Positions 1 to 9,683 of a DNA stretch of 64,000 nt are shown piece after piece. The DNA is taken from NCBI GenBank assembly GCA_003167555.1, contig PMSN01000010.1:117365-181364 (forward strand). Direction: 5' to 3'. The translations under genes were made by a program, and so were the position numbers. Source of the DNA: Spartobacteria bacterium. GTDB lineage: Bacteria > Verrucomicrobiota > Verrucomicrobiia > Chthoniobacterales > UBA10450. Numbering within the stretch: the first letter of the stretch is position 1; every line of letters starts with the position of its first letter. The notes beneath the pieces were generated by a model, which was not told the DNA's origin, did no database searches, and was given only the letters and a program-made list of their open reading frames with translations.

Positions 1-810
1 GGCTCGTCGCCCGTGGCGAAATACATTTTCGAAACGGGAACGCGCCACGGGAAACGTGTGCAAGCCAACGGCGGCGCGAAAAATTACATCGTGATCATGC
101 CCGACGCTGACGTCTCCCATACCGTCGATGCGCTCTCGACTGCGGCGTTCGGCTGCGCGGGCGAACGTTGTATGGCGGGCTCCACCGCCATTACCGTCGG
201 CGCCGCCGCCGATCGCGTGTTGCCTTCACTGGTCCAAGCCGCGCGCTCCATTCGAGTCGGACCGACGGACACCGAACTGCAACCCGACATGGGCCCGGTC
301 ATCACCGCGCAACATCGCGATCGCGTCGCGAATCTTGTCGCAAGCGGGGAAACCGAAGGCGCGAAGATTATTTGCGACGGCCGGGGCGCGCGGATCGCCG
401 CAGCGCCCAATGGATTTTACATGGGCCCGACCATTGTCGATCAAGTCCGGAACGAGATGACTCTCGCGCGGGAAGAAGTTTTCGGACCGGTCTTGAACGT
501 CATGCGAATGGAAGATCTCGATCACGCCATCGAGATCGCTAACAAATCGGCCTACGGAAACGGCACCGCGATTTTCACGAACTCCGGCAAAGCCGCGCGC
601 GAGTTCAAGCATCGCGTCAAAGCCGGCATGGTCGGCATCAATGTCGGCGTGCCGGCGACGATGGCGATGTTCCCCTTCACGGGCTGGGACGATTCCTTCT
701 ACGGCGATCTGCACATTCAGGGGAAGGAAGGCGTGCAGTTTTACACTCAACAGAAAGTCATCACCACGCGTTGGTTCGGCGACGGGGTTGGCGATGTGTG
801 GAAAAAATAA
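1..810 (+). CDS. mmsA: Methylmalonate-semialdehyde dehydrogenase (CoA-acylating), 3' part
   Basis: This is the C-terminal half (about 269 residues) of an aldehyde dehydrogenase; the reading frame is open from base 1, so the start lies outside the window. The family oxidises methylmalonate or malonate semialdehyde to propionyl-CoA or acetyl-CoA with NAD+ in valine, thymine and beta-alanine breakdown. The glycine-rich QANGGAKNY segment and the catalytic cysteine in GCAGERCMA are typical of the MMSDH subgroup rather than general ALDHs, as is the EEVFGPVL motif. Family members are about 490-500 residues, so roughly 225 residues are missing upstream. The TAA stop is the first bases of an inverted repeat (808-880). 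The dihydropyrimidinase and aminotransferase genes that follow fit a role in pyrimidine catabolism. Confidence 0.93.
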   Translation, partial: GSSPVAKYIFETGTRHGKRVQANGGAKNYIVIMPDADVSHTVDALSTAAFGCAGERCMAGSTAITVGAAADRVLPSLVQAARSIRVGPTDTELQPDMGPVITAQHRDRVANLVASGETEGAKIICDGRGARIAAAPNGFYMGPTIVDQVRNEMTLAREEVFGPVLNVMRMEDLDHAIEIANKSAYGNGTAIFTNSGKAAREFKHRVKAGMVGINVGVPATMAMFPFTGWDDSFYGDLHIQGKEGVQFYTQQKVITTRWFGDGVGDVWKK

Positions 811-880
811 ACCGCCGATTACGCGGATGACTCGGATAAATCATCTTCACATCCGCGATATCCGCGTAATCCGCGGTTAA
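808..880. repeat. Inverted repeat of the ATCCGCGTAATCCGCGG type
   Basis: Two 19-bp arms (809-827 and 860-878) match as an inverted repeat with one mismatch, around a 32-base loop containing further CGGAT/ATCCGCG copies. It fills most of the gap between mmsA and the dihydropyrimidinase gene and starts with the mmsA stop codon. It could fold as a hairpin in the transcript. Similar ATCCGCGGATT repeats are common between genes in this kind of genome (general knowledge). Confidence 0.75.
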
Positions 881-890
881 TGATTCTGTC

Positions 891-2273
891 ATGTCACTTC
901 TGATCAAAGGCGGGGAAATCGTGACCGGCGATGAGCACTTCATCGGCGACATCTACTGCGAGCACGAGCGGATCACACACATCGATCGCAACATCGATGC
1001 GCCGCCCGGCGCGGAAGTGATTAATGCGAGCGGGAAGTATGTCTTTCCCGGTTTTATCGATCCGCATACGCACATTTATCTCCCGTTCATGGGGGCGTTT
1101 TCGAAAGACACTTACGAGACCGGGAGCAAGGCGGCGCTTGTCGGTGGGACGACAACGATTTTCGAAATGGTTTGCCCATCGCGCTCGATGAGTGCGGCGG
1201 AAGGATTCGCGCTTTGGAACGAGCAGAGCGCGGGCAAATCGGCCTGCGATTATACCTATCACATGGGCGTGACGAAGTTCGACGCCGAGAGCGCGGAGCA
1301 ACTGCGCGAGATCGTGAAGGCCGGAGTTTCGTCCTTCAAAATTTTTCTCGCTTACAAAGGCGCGTTCGGGATCGACGACGCGGAGCTCTATCAGACATTG
1401 AAACTCGCGAAAGAACTCGGCGTAATCGTGACGGCCCATTGCGAAAACGAAACGCTCGTCGCTGAGCGCCAGAAAGAATTGTTGGCCGCGGGAAAAGCCG
1501 GTCCAGAGCAACATCACGAGAGCCGGCCGCCACGCGTGGAAGCGGAAGGGGTCCATCATTTGATGACGTTTGCCGAACTGACCGGCGCGCACGTTTACAT
1601 CGTCCACCTCAGTTGCGACGAAGCGCTGCGCGAAGCGCTCGCGGCCCGGCATCGCGGCGTAAATGTCTCGATCGAGACGCTGATTCAATATCTCGTGCTT
1701 GATAAGACAGATGCGGAGCGCGCGGATTTCGAAGGAGCGAAGTTCGTCATGTCCCCTCCCCTGCGCGACAAGCGGAATCAGGAAATTCTTTGGAACGGTT
1801 TGCGGAGCGGTCTCGTGAATACGGTCGCGACGGACCACGCGCCCTTCGATTTCAAAACGCAAAAGCCAATGGGCCGCGACGATTTCACAAAGATCCCAAA
1901 CGGCATTCCGTCGCTGGAAGATCGCGTGAACCTGCTCTTCACGCACGGAGTGAAAACCGGCCGGCTCGATCTCCACACGTTCGTGAATGTGGCCAGCACA
2001 AACGCGGCGAAGATTTTCGGCCTCTTCCCGCGGAAAGGCGCGATCCAGATCGGCGCCGATGCTGATCTCGTGATTTACGATCCGGAATATCGCGGGATGA
2101 TCTCCGCCACGACCCAGGCGATGAACGTGGATTACAGCGCGTTCGAAGGCTGGAAGATCGAGGGACGGCCGAGCGTGGTCACGGTCCGCGGCGAAGTCGC
2201 GGTCCGCGACGGGAAATTCGTCGGCACAATTGGCCGCGGGAAATTTCTCGCTCGGGCGACGACACATTTTTAA
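891..2273 (+). CDS. hydA: Dihydropyrimidinase / D-hydantoinase
   Basis: A 460-residue cyclic amidohydrolase, the usual length for dihydropyrimidinase. It opens the ring of dihydrouracil, dihydrothymine or hydantoins to N-carbamoyl-beta-amino acids. Metal-site motifs are present in order: GFIDPHTHIYLP with H59 and H61, SSFKIFLAYKG holding the metal-bridging lysine, VTAHCEN, IVHLSC and ATDHAPFDF. The start is the ATG just after the 808-880 repeat; no Shine-Dalgarno sequence is visible. The next gene starts 2 bases after the stop, so the two are probably co-transcribed. An NCS1 permease and an AGXT2-like aminotransferase follow, which supports pyrimidine-base degradation rather than allantoin use. 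The symbol hydA is by family only. Confidence 0.93.
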   Translation: MSLLIKGGEIVTGDEHFIGDIYCEHERITHIDRNIDAPPGAEVINASGKYVFPGFIDPHTHIYLPFMGAFSKDTYETGSKAALVGGTTTIFEMVCPSRSMSAAEGFALWNEQSAGKSACDYTYHMGVTKFDAESAEQLREIVKAGVSSFKIFLAYKGAFGIDDAELYQTLKLAKELGVIVTAHCENETLVAERQKELLAAGKAGPEQHHESRPPRVEAEGVHHLMTFAELTGAHVYIVHLSCDEALREALAARHRGVNVSIETLIQYLVLDKTDAERADFEGAKFVMSPPLRDKRNQEILWNGLRSGLVNTVATDHAPFDFKTQKPMGRDDFTKIPNGIPSLEDRVNLLFTHGVKTGRLDLHTFVNVASTNAAKIFGLFPRKGAIQIGADADLVIYDPEYRGMISATTQAMNVDYSAFEGWKIEGRPSVVTVRGEVAVRDGKFVGTIGRGKFLARATTHF

Positions 2274-2275
2274 GC

Positions 2276-3037
2276 ATGGAACGGCTGATTACACGACGTC
2301 GATTCGTCGATCTCGGACTTTGGAGCACAGCCGCGCTCGTCTGCGGAAAAGCTACTTCGGCGCGCGCCGAAACGAGACGTGGAGCCCGATTGCTTGCGCG
2401 TCCGACGAAACCGAAGCTGCGCGCGCCAGCAGGAAGGCACTCCTTCGGGTTGGCGACTGGACGCGATGGCTACCTGTCGGTTCCGTCAAGTTACCGGCCC
2501 GAGAAGCCGATTCCGTTCATCCTTATGTTGCACGGAGCTCTCGGGAGCGGAGGCCTCGAAGTTTTCTGCGAAGGCGCCGCGAAGGAAGGAATCGCGGTGG
2601 CGGTGCCGGATTCCCGCGGACGCACCTGGGATCGGATCAGGGGTAGCTTTGGTCCCGACATCGATTTTCTGGATCGCGTCCTTCAGTTTACCTTCGACCG
2701 CGTTAACGTCGATCCGCGGCGGCTCGCGATCGCCGGATTTTCGGATGGCGGGTCCTACGCGCTTTCGGTTGGATTATCCAACGGCGATCTCTTCAGCCAT
2801 GTGATCGCGTACTCGCCCGAGTTCGTCGCGGCGCCCATTCGTTTCGGTAAACCGCCCATCCTCATCATGCACGGAGTGCAGGACGAAATCCTTTCGGTCA
2901 ATTTGTCGGAGACCATGGTGCGTCAGTTGGAGCGTTCGGGTTACTCGGTAAAATTCACCGAGTTTACAGGCGGTCACATGATGAGGCCTGATCTGGTCAA
3001 GGAGTCGTTGCGTTGGTTCGTCGGAACAGGTCGGTGA
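2276..3037 (+). CDS. Exported alpha/beta-hydrolase (esterase / phospholipase-carboxylesterase-like)
   Basis: A 253-residue alpha/beta hydrolase. The N-terminus carries a twin-arginine-like signal (TRRRFVDLG followed by a hydrophobic stretch and an Ala-rich end near residue 31), so it is probably exported folded. The nucleophile elbow is GFSDGGS, the acid is likely the Asp in HGVQDEIL, and the histidine lies in GGHMM near the C-terminus. LMLHGALGSGG gives the oxyanion region. The substrate is unknown; the fold resembles PHB depolymerase/carboxylesterase proteins. It starts 2 bases after the dihydropyrimidinase stop, so it belongs to the same operon, though no esterase step is required in pyrimidine catabolism. 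Confidence 0.8.
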   Translation: MERLITRRRFVDLGLWSTAALVCGKATSARAETRRGARLLARPTKPKLRAPAGRHSFGLATGRDGYLSVPSSYRPEKPIPFILMLHGALGSGGLEVFCEGAAKEGIAVAVPDSRGRTWDRIRGSFGPDIDFLDRVLQFTFDRVNVDPRRLAIAGFSDGGSYALSVGLSNGDLFSHVIAYSPEFVAAPIRFGKPPILIMHGVQDEILSVNLSETMVRQLERSGYSVKFTEFTGGHMMRPDLVKESLRWFVGTGR

Positions 3038-3086
3038 GTCCCGCAAGGCGCCGTCATCATTCAAGGGAATCGCTTCGATCGCGAGC

Positions 3087-4589
3087 ATGAGCACGAGGGA
3101 ACCAGCGCCGAGCGAAATGCCAGATGCTCGCCTCTACAACGCCGATCTTGCGCCGGTGTCGCCGGAGCGCCGCACCTGGGGCGTGGCGAGTTATGCCGCG
3201 CTCTGGATTTCGATGTCGGCCTGCATTCCGACTTACATGCTCGCGTCGTCGCTGATCGGTGGCGGGATGAATTGGTGGCAGGCGATCATGACGATTTTCC
3301 TCGGCAATCTCATCGTGCTCGTTCCGATGGTTCTGAACGCGCACGCCGGGACGCGTTACGGAATTCCGTTTCCGGTTTTCTGCCGCGCCTCGTTCGGCAC
3401 GCGGGGCGCGAATGTTCCAGCACTGATGCGCGCGTTCGTCGCGTGCGGCTGGTTCGGCATCCAAACGTGGATCGGCGGAAACGCGATCTACAAAATTCTC
3501 GCGGTGTTTTTCCCGTCCCTCATCGCAGCGGACGCCGCGACAGCGTTCGGCATCACGCTGCCGCAGTTCCTTTGCTTCCTCTTTTTCTGGGGCATCAACA
3601 TGTTCGTCGTTTACAAAGGAATCGATTCGATCCGGATTTTGTTGAACATCAAAGCGCCGCTTCTCATCGCGCTCGGCTTGCTTCTGCTCTGGTGGGCGTA
3701 TCGCAACGCCGGCGGCTTCGGTCCGATTCTCTCGCAGCCTTCAGCGTTCGATCCCGGCCAACCGAAGAGCGGCAAGTTCTTTGCGTTTTTCGTCCCGGCG
3801 CTTACCGGCATGATCGGGTTCTGGGCCACGCTCTCGCTGAACATTCCTGATTTTTCCCGTTACGCGCGCTCGCAACGCGACCAGGTCATCGGGCAAACGC
3901 TCGGCCTGCCGCTGACGATGGCGCTTTACGCTTTCATCGGCGTCGCGGTTACATCGGCAACAACGATCATTTACGGCCAGACGATTTGGGATCCAGTCGA
4001 CGTGCTGACGCGTTTCAAAAATCCGGCCGTGCTCGTGGTGGCGATGCTCGCACTTTGCATCGCAACGCTGGCGACCAACATCGCGGCGAACGTCGTGAGC
4101 CCCGCGAATGATTTTTCGCATCTCGCGCCCCACCGGATTTCGTTTCGCATCGGCGGGTTGATCACGGGCCTGGTCGGGATCGTGATGATGCCGTGGAAAC
4201 TCGTGGCCGATCCGTCCGGTTACATTTTCACCTGGCTGGTCGGGTACAGCGCGCTTCTCGGACCCATCGGTGGAATCATGATCGCGGATTATTTTGTCTG
4301 GCGCCGGAGACAACTCGACGTGCCGGATTTGTATCGCGCAAACGGCCGCTATCGCTTCACCAACGGCGTGAGCATGGTCGCGATGATCGCGTTGGTCGTC
4401 GCCGTCCTGCCGAATCTGCCCGGCTTTCTTGTGAACGTGAAACTTCTCGACGCCGCGAGCACGCCGCGCTTTTTCGTCGCGCTTTATGATTATGCGTGGT
4501 TCGTTGGCTTCGCGATCGCCTTCATCGTCTATCTCGCACTGCGCTTCGCTTCTTCTAAAAATGAAAACGCCAGACCTGCCACCATTTGA
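3087..4589 (+). CDS. NCS1-family nucleobase:cation symporter
   Basis: A 500-residue integral membrane protein with about 12 hydrophobic segments. The N-terminal [19 protein letters not shown] region and the [10 protein letters not shown] segment are characteristic of NCS1 transporters for uracil, hydantoin, allantoin or cytosine. The context suggests it imports uracil, thymine, dihydropyrimidines or hydantoins for the neighbouring catabolic enzymes; the exact substrate cannot be read from the sequence. The 3' end overlaps the start of the aminotransferase gene by 29 bases in a different frame, which suggests translational coupling. Confidence 0.92.
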   Translation: MSTREPAPSEMPDARLYNADLAPVSPERRTWGVASYAALWISMSACIPTYMLASSLIGGGMNWWQAIMTIFLGNLIVLVPMVLNAHAGTRYGIPFPVFCRASFGTRGANVPALMRAFVACGWFGIQTWIGGNAIYKILAVFFPSLIAADAATAFGITLPQFLCFLFFWGINMFVVYKGIDSIRILLNIKAPLLIALGLLLLWWAYRNAGGFGPILSQPSAFDPGQPKSGKFFAFFVPALTGMIGFWATLSLNIPDFSRYARSQRDQVIGQTLGLPLTMALYAFIGVAVTSATTIIYGQTIWDPVDVLTRFKNPAVLVVAMLALCIATLATNIAANVVSPANDFSHLAPHRISFRIGGLITGLVGIVMMPWKLVADPSGYIFTWLVGYSALLGPIGGIMIADYFVWRRRQLDVPDLYRANGRYRFTNGVSMVAMIALVVAVLPNLPGFLVNVKLLDAASTPRFFVALYDYAWFVGFAIAFIVYLALRFASSKNENARPATI

Positions 4590-5901
4590 TTATCAACCAA
4601 AGCCGTATGCCGGCCCGTCCGCCGACGAAGTCCTCCAGCTCCGCAAACAATTCCTCAATCCGGGAATTTTTCTCTACTACAAAAAACCGGTCATGTTCGT
4701 CGAAGGCCGGATGCAGTATCTCTTCGACGAAACCGGGCGGCGTTATCTGGATGCGCTGGCCGGCATCGTGACGGTGAGCGTGGGGCATTGCCATCCGCAC
4801 GTGGTCGAAGCGGCCAACCGGCAGAACGAGACGCTCCAACATTCCACGACGATTTATTTGCACCCGAACATCGCGGAATACGCCGAGCAGCTGGCTGCGA
4901 AAATGCCGGGCAATCTCAAGGTCTGCTACTTCGTCAACTCCGGCTCCGAGGCGAACGATCTCGCGCTGATGATGGCGCGCGCTTACACCGGCAACTACGA
5001 CATGATTGCACTGCGCAATTCCTATCACGGCGGCAATGCCTCTACGATGGGTCTCACTTCGCACAGCACCTGGAAGTTCAACGTGCCGCATAGTTTCGGC
5101 GTGCATCACGCGATCACGCCCGACCCGTATCGCGGGGCGTGGGGACGCGACGATGCGGACGCCGGGGAAAAATACGCGGCGGATGTGAAGGACCTGATTC
5201 AGTTCGGCACCTCAGGTCAGGTCGCGGGGTTTATCGCGGAATCGATCCAGGGTGTGGGCGGTGTCGTTGTATTTCCCGACGGATACCTGAAGCACGCTTA
5301 CGAACACGTGCGCGGGGCCGGAGGAGTTTGCATCGCGGATGAAGTGCAAGCCGGCTTCGGGCGAACCGGCACGCACTTCTGGGGCTTCGAAACGCAGGGC
5401 GTGATTCCGGATATCGTGACGATGGCGAAAGGAATCGGAAATGGGTGCCCGCTCGCGGCCGTGGTCACCTCGCCGGAAATTGCTGCGACATTGGCGAAGC
5501 GGATTCACTTCAACACGTTTGGCGGAAATCCGGTGGTGTGCGCGCAAGGCAAAGCGGTGCTGGAAGTGATCGAGCGCGAGAAACTCCAGGCCAATTCGCT
5601 GAAGTTAGGCGGACAGATTTCGGCCGGGCTGGAAAAGTTGAAGGAGAAGCACAACATCATCGGCGATGTGCGCGGCAAAGGTTTGATGCTGGGGATCGAA
5701 CTGGTGAAAGATCGCGCGACAAAAGAACCGGCGAAAGCCGAGTGCGCGCAGGTGCTGGAGAGCGCGCGAGAGATGGGATTGCTGCTCGGCAAAGGTGGAT
5801 TGCACGGACAGACAGTGCGGTTCGCTCCGCCCATGTGCATCACAAAAGCGGACGCAGATTTTCTGCTGGAGGTTTTGGATCGCGCGTTCGGGGGGCTTTA
5901 A
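4561..5901 (+). CDS. Class III PLP aminotransferase (AGXT2-like, beta-alanine/3-aminoisobutyrate-pyruvate type)
   Basis: A 446-residue class III aminotransferase. The reading frame is open upstream to 4486, but homology to the family begins at the ATG at 4561 ([11 protein letters not shown]), which I take as the start. The PLP lysine is in [19 protein letters not shown] and [11 protein letters not shown] form the cofactor pocket. The closest remembered family is alanine-glyoxylate aminotransferase 2, which also transaminates beta-alanine and D-3-aminoisobutyrate. With the adjacent dihydropyrimidinase and methylmalonate-semialdehyde dehydrogenase this supplies the last nitrogen-removing step of reductive pyrimidine catabolism. 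Dihydropyrimidine dehydrogenase and beta-ureidopropionase are not in the window and may lie upstream. Confidence 0.88.
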   Translation: MKTPDLPPFDYQPKPYAGPSADEVLQLRKQFLNPGIFLYYKKPVMFVEGRMQYLFDETGRRYLDALAGIVTVSVGHCHPHVVEAANRQNETLQHSTTIYLHPNIAEYAEQLAAKMPGNLKVCYFVNSGSEANDLALMMARAYTGNYDMIALRNSYHGGNASTMGLTSHSTWKFNVPHSFGVHHAITPDPYRGAWGRDDADAGEKYAADVKDLIQFGTSGQVAGFIAESIQGVGGVVVFPDGYLKHAYEHVRGAGGVCIADEVQAGFGRTGTHFWGFETQGVIPDIVTMAKGIGNGCPLAAVVTSPEIAATLAKRIHFNTFGGNPVVCAQGKAVLEVIEREKLQANSLKLGGQISAGLEKLKEKHNIIGDVRGKGLMLGIELVKDRATKEPAKAECAQVLESAREMGLLLGKGGLHGQTVRFAPPMCITKADADFLLEVLDRAFGGL

Positions 5902-5913
5902 CGCGGATGTCTT

Positions 5914-6054
5914 GGGGAGCGCAGGCTGCCAGCCTGCTTGTCTCGGCAGCTTGCCGAGACGCATGCTCGACTTGCCACGGCGCGAAAGCATGATGCGTCG
6001 TTAGATGTTGCCGGCAAGCTGCCGGCAACTGCAGGCTGGCAGCCTGCGCTCCCC
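5914..6054. repeat. Nested palindromic repeat (GGGGAGCGCAGGCTGCC family)
   Basis: Perfect 24-bp inverted arms (5914-5937 and 6031-6054) enclose two smaller perfect hairpins, GTCTCGGCA/TGCCGAGAC at 5940-5960 and TTGCCGGCA/TGCCGGCAA at 6008-6028. The element occupies the space between two convergent genes and could terminate transcription in both directions. The layered symmetry suggests a mobile palindromic unit. Confidence 0.85.
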
Positions 6055-6074
6055 AGAAGCAGCCGCGCACCCGC

Positions 6075-7016
6075 TCACTGATGCGAAGTTTCTATTTGCG
6101 GTTCGATGCTGAAGCCGGCAATCAGTTCTCCGCCCGGCGGAATCTCCTGAATCCCTTCCTTTTTCTCGAACGCACGCTGCTCGTGATGATCGGTCAACCC
6201 CCAGCACGGTTCGACGCAGAGAAAGGAACCGCCATCCGACCACAAGGTCAGATAGGGAACACTCGTTAGGTCAAGGGCGACAGCTCGCCCGCTCGGCGGA
6301 TCGGTGAAAGTGAAGGTGCGATCCGGGACGTCTACTAATTCGAGAATGTAAGACCCTTGCAGCTTCTCTTTCGGGAAAGGCATCTCGCCGCCGGCAAATC
6401 GAATGTCCTCCGTTTCGCCGCTCAAATAATTATCCGGAGAAAAATGGCGACGGTAAAGACCGGCGGGCATTTCGAAACGGAAGGAGTCGAACGATGTCGC
6501 GGCGAAGCCGGGATGCAAACCGAAACCGACATGCGCGGTCAGCTCCGGCTCGTCGTTCCTGAACTTGAACGAGATCGAAATGCGGGCGCCTTCGATTCGA
6601 TAGGTCAGATCGAGTGAGACCTTGAGCGGATACTCCGTCGCCGAAAAATCCTCCGGCGTGATGCGATAAGTCAGTTCGTCGTCGCGATATGTTTCCACTC
6701 GATGCCAGACCTTGCCGCGCAAAAAGCTGTGGGTGCCGCCGCGAATTTCGTGACCGCGGTAAAGCGTCTGCTCGTTCTTAATCCGGTGCAGATAATAACC
6801 CATCACCGTCGCGTGATTCGCCCAGCCTTTTTCAGGCTTGGCCATCTCGTTATCGCGATTCAGAAAACCAATCCACTCGCCGACCGCATTTCGCCGCGCC
6901 ACGCTGATTAATTCCGCGCCGAGCCGTGAGACGATGAGGCGAAGTCCGTTCTCTTCGTCGGTCAGAACGTCGAGGAGACGCTCGCCCTGCTTATCTTCGC
7001 GCTGCGAAAATTTCAT
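6075..7016 (-). CDS. Aldose 1-epimerase family protein
   Basis: A 313-residue protein of the galactose-mutarotase fold. NGLRLIVSRLGAELISV near the N-terminus, the YLHRIKNEQTLYRG region and HVGFGLHPGF (the conserved catalytic-site histidine region) match the aldose 1-epimerase/YihR type. The family interconverts alpha and beta anomers of hexoses or phosphosugars. The ATG at 7016 is chosen; a GTG sits one codon upstream at 7019. It starts a few bases after the glutamate dehydrogenase stop, so the two are probably one transcript. The sugar substrate is not clear. Confidence 0.8.
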   Translation of the reverse strand: MKFSQREDKQGERLLDVLTDEENGLRLIVSRLGAELISVARRNAVGEWIGFLNRDNEMAKPEKGWANHATVMGYYLHRIKNEQTLYRGHEIRGGTHSFLRGKVWHRVETYRDDELTYRITPEDFSATEYPLKVSLDLTYRIEGARISISFKFRNDEPELTAHVGFGLHPGFAATSFDSFRFEMPAGLYRRHFSPDNYLSGETEDIRFAGGEMPFPKEKLQGSYILELVDVPDRTFTFTDPPSGRAVALDLTSVPYLTLWSDGGSFLCVEPCWGLTDHHEQRAFEKKEGIQEIPPGGELIAGFSIEPQIETSHQ

Positions 7017-7022
7017 CACGCA

Positions 7023-8285
7023 TCATGGGAACAAGCCGCGCGAATGCTTCGCCTTCATGACGCGCTCGACCCCGATCGCCATGGCTGCAGTGCGATGGGA
7101 AACCTTGTGCGCTTTGGCCCGGCGAATGACTTGCGTGAACGAATGTTCGAGGATGCGGAAAAGTTTGTCGGTCACTTCCGTCTCCGTCCACATGAACGCC
7201 TGCAAGCCTTGCACCCATTCGAAGTAGGAAACGATCACACCGCCGGCGTTGCAGAGAATGTCCGGAATGATGAAGAGCTCATCCCAGCGCTCGTTGAGAA
7301 TGAGATCGGCCTCCGGCGTGGTCGGACCATTCGCGCCTTCGGCGAGAATTCGGCACTTCAATTTCGCGGCATTTTTCGCGTTGATCACGCGATCGACCGC
7401 GGACGGGACGAGCACATCGCACGGCATGGTCAGCATTTCGTTCGGATCGATCCGGTCGGCTTCGTCGAAAGCGCGCAGATTTCCCTTTTTCAGAACGTGC
7501 TGTTCCGCCTTCGCGACATCGATGCCTTTTGGATTGTAAAGCGCCACGGTCGCGTCGCTAATGCCGACTATTTTCATGCCCGTGTTGAGCGCGAGCGATA
7601 ACGCCGCGACCGAACCGACGTTGCCAAATCCTTGCACGATCGCGGTGCACTTTTCCGGATCCATTTTCAACATGTCCATCGCGCGCTCGATCAGATAAAC
7701 GACGCCGCGCCCCGTGGCCTCACGGCGCCCTTCGGTGCCCCCGATCGAGACCGGCTTGCCAGTAACGATTTCGTTCACGCAATAGCCCTGGTGAACCGAA
7801 TACGTGTCCATGAACCACGCCATGACCTGCTCGTTCGTGCCCATGTCCGGGCCCATGATGTCAGTGTGCGGGCCGACGAACGGAATCATCTCCTGCATGT
7901 AACGGCGCGAGACGGCTTCGAGTTCGTTGCGCGAGAGCTTGTGGGGATCGCACGCGACGCCGCCTTTGGCGCCGCCGTAGGGCAAATTCGCCAGCGCGCA
8001 TTTCCAGCTCATCCACATGGCGAGCGCGGCGGTTTCACCCATGGAAAGATTGGGCGCGAAACGCGTTCCGCCTTTGGTCGGACCGAGCGTCAAGTGGTGT
8101 TGAACGCGATAGCCCTGGAAAGTTTGGGTGCTGCCGTCATCCATGTGCACCGGCAGAGTGACCGCCATGGCACGCTTCGGGAGCATGAGCCGATCGCGAT
8201 CGTTCGGATTGATCTGCAAATACTCGGCAATGACCTGGAACTGGTCGCAGGCCATCTGGAAAACTTCGTCGTTGTAAATACTCAT
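7023..8285 (-). CDS. gdhA: Glutamate dehydrogenase (Glu/Leu/Phe/Val dehydrogenase family)
   Basis: A 420-residue oxidoreductase catalysing reversible oxidative deamination of glutamate to 2-oxoglutarate and ammonia. PYGGAKGGVACDP contains the catalytic lysine; GPDMGTNEQVMAW and the FGNVGS dinucleotide fold are present. Length and motifs fit the small hexameric bacterial/archaeal GDH type. Cofactor preference (NAD or NADP) cannot be decided by eye. The gene has an ATG start and no clear Shine-Dalgarno site. A palindromic repeat (8391-8524) lies between it and the divergent trans-sulfuration gene. Confidence 0.94.
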   Translation of the reverse strand: MSIYNDEVFQMACDQFQVIAEYLQINPNDRDRLMLPKRAMAVTLPVHMDDGSTQTFQGYRVQHHLTLGPTKGGTRFAPNLSMGETAALAMWMSWKCALANLPYGGAKGGVACDPHKLSRNELEAVSRRYMQEMIPFVGPHTDIMGPDMGTNEQVMAWFMDTYSVHQGYCVNEIVTGKPVSIGGTEGRREATGRGVVYLIERAMDMLKMDPEKCTAIVQGFGNVGSVAALSLALNTGMKIVGISDATVALYNPKGIDVAKAEQHVLKKGNLRAFDEADRIDPNEMLTMPCDVLVPSAVDRVINAKNAAKLKCRILAEGANGPTTPEADLILNERWDELFIIPDILCNAGGVIVSYFEWVQGLQAFMWTETEVTDKLFRILEHSFTQVIRRAKAHKVSHRTAAMAIGVERVMKAKHSRGLFP

Positions 8286-8390
8286 AAAAGGGAAGGCGGA
8301 ACCTAGAACGTCCGGCCGGTGAATTCAGGTGGTATTTGCGCTCGGCGGATGAAACCGTCAAATCGAATTGGTGCTCCAAAATAGCAATTT

Positions 8391-8524
8391 GTCATTCCGA
8401 GCGGAGCCCGTTCGACTCACTTCGTTCGCTCAGGGTAAACTCCGCGGAGTCGAGGAACCCCGAACTAAATGGATTCCACGCCGCACACTAGCAGGACGGG
8501 ATTCTTCGACTACGCTCAGAATGA
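8391..8524. repeat. Palindromic intergenic repeat (GTCATTCCGAGC variant)
   Basis: The element runs from GTCATTCCGAGCGGAG to CTACGCTCAGAATGAC, its imperfect reverse complement, with internal GAGTCGAGGAACCC and GGGATTCTTCGAC. It belongs to the same broad TCATCCCGAGC superfamily as seven other elements in the window. It ends 6 bases before the ATG of the next gene, so any promoter for that gene lies inside or beyond the repeat. Confidence 0.8.
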
Positions 8525-8530
8525 CCGAAT

Positions 8531-9664
8531 ATGAGAACGAATCGCAAAATCCGGATTGAGACATTGGCGGTGCACGCCGGACACTCGATCGACGCCGCAA
8601 CTGGCGCGGTCGCGATGCCGATCCATTTGTCCACGACGTTCGAGCGCGATGCGGAAGGCGGTTATCCGCACGGATACGTTTACGCGCGCGGCGCGAATCC
8701 CACGCGTGATAGTCTCGAGCAAGGTCTGGCAGCGCTGGAAGGCGGTGAGAGCGCGGCGGCCTTCGGCTCCGGCCTGGCGGCATCGAGTGCAATCCTGCAA
8801 GCGCTCGCGCCCGGCGATCAAGTCATCGCGCCGACGGATGTTTATCACGGGATGACGAAGTTGTTGCGCGAGATTTACATGCGGTGGGGACTCGAAGTGA
8901 GCTTCGTCGACATGACAAGGATCGATGAGATCAAGCAGGCGTTCACTCCGAAAACAAAATTGATCTGGATCGAAACGCCATCCAATCCGCTCCTGAAAAT
9001 CACTGACATCTCTGCCGTCGCCGAAGCGGCCCACGGCGCGGGCGCGCTTTGCGCCTGCGACAATACATGGGCGCCGGTTGTGCAGCGACCGCTCGATCTC
9101 GGCGCGGATTTCGTGATGCATTCGACCACGAAATATCTTGGTGGCCATTCCGATGTGATGGGCGGCGCCGTCATCGCCAGAAAAGCGGCGGGGTTTTTTG
9201 AGCGCGTCCGCGAAATCCAGGGCGCGAGCGGAGGAATTCCGTCACCCTTTGATTGCTGGTTGATCCTGCGCGGAATGCGCACCCTTCCCTGCCGGATGCG
9301 CGCGCATTCGGAGAACGCGCTCAAGATCGCCACGTGGCTCGTCGATCATCCGCGCGTGGACGCGGTGCATTATCCGGGACTTGCATCGCATGCCGGCCAC
9401 GAGATCGCCGCGCGGCAGATGAGCGATTTCAGCGGGATGCTCTCGTTCGAAGTAGGAGGCGGCGCGGCGGCCGCGCTCGACGTGGCGGCGAAGACGGAGA
9501 TTTTTATTCGCGCGACGAGCCTGGGCGGCGTGGAAAGTTTGATCGAGCACCGCGCCTCGATCAAAGGCGAAGATCCGCGCACGCCGCAGGGATTGCTCCG
9601 GCTTTCCATCGGGCTCGAGCATCCGGACGATTTGATCGAGGATTTGGCGGAAGCGTTGGAGTAG
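8531..9664 (+). CDS. metB: Cys/Met-metabolism PLP enzyme (cystathionine gamma-synthase/lyase family)
   Basis: A 377-residue trans-sulfuration enzyme. The N-terminal ETLAVHAGHSID, YARGANPTRDSLEQ, and HSTTKYLGGHSDVMGG with the Schiff-base lysine are diagnostic of the family. It either makes cystathionine from an activated homoserine and cysteine or cleaves cystathionine; the two activities cannot be separated by eye, so metB is tentative. The ATG start lies 6 bases downstream of the 8391-8524 repeat. I looked for a SAM riboswitch and saw none. Confidence 0.88.
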   Translation: MRTNRKIRIETLAVHAGHSIDAATGAVAMPIHLSTTFERDAEGGYPHGYVYARGANPTRDSLEQGLAALEGGESAAAFGSGLAASSAILQALAPGDQVIAPTDVYHGMTKLLREIYMRWGLEVSFVDMTRIDEIKQAFTPKTKLIWIETPSNPLLKITDISAVAEAAHGAGALCACDNTWAPVVQRPLDLGADFVMHSTTKYLGGHSDVMGGAVIARKAAGFFERVREIQGASGGIPSPFDCWLILRGMRTLPCRMRAHSENALKIATWLVDHPRVDAVHYPGLASHAGHEIAARQMSDFSGMLSFEVGGGAAAALDVAAKTEIFIRATSLGGVESLIEHRASIKGEDPRTPQGLLRLSIGLEHPDDLIEDLAEALE

Positions 9665-9683
9665 CGAGCGGGGAACGAATGCC

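Noticed and set aside
894..2267. Long minus-strand open frame (457 residues) opposite dihydropyrimidinase
   Set aside because: It is a GC-rich antisense shadow of a well-supported gene, with Arg- and Ala-rich, non-domain sequence.
8286..8530. SAM or other riboswitch before the trans-sulfuration gene
   Set aside because: The interval is mainly a dispersed palindromic element, with no conserved riboswitch core recognised.
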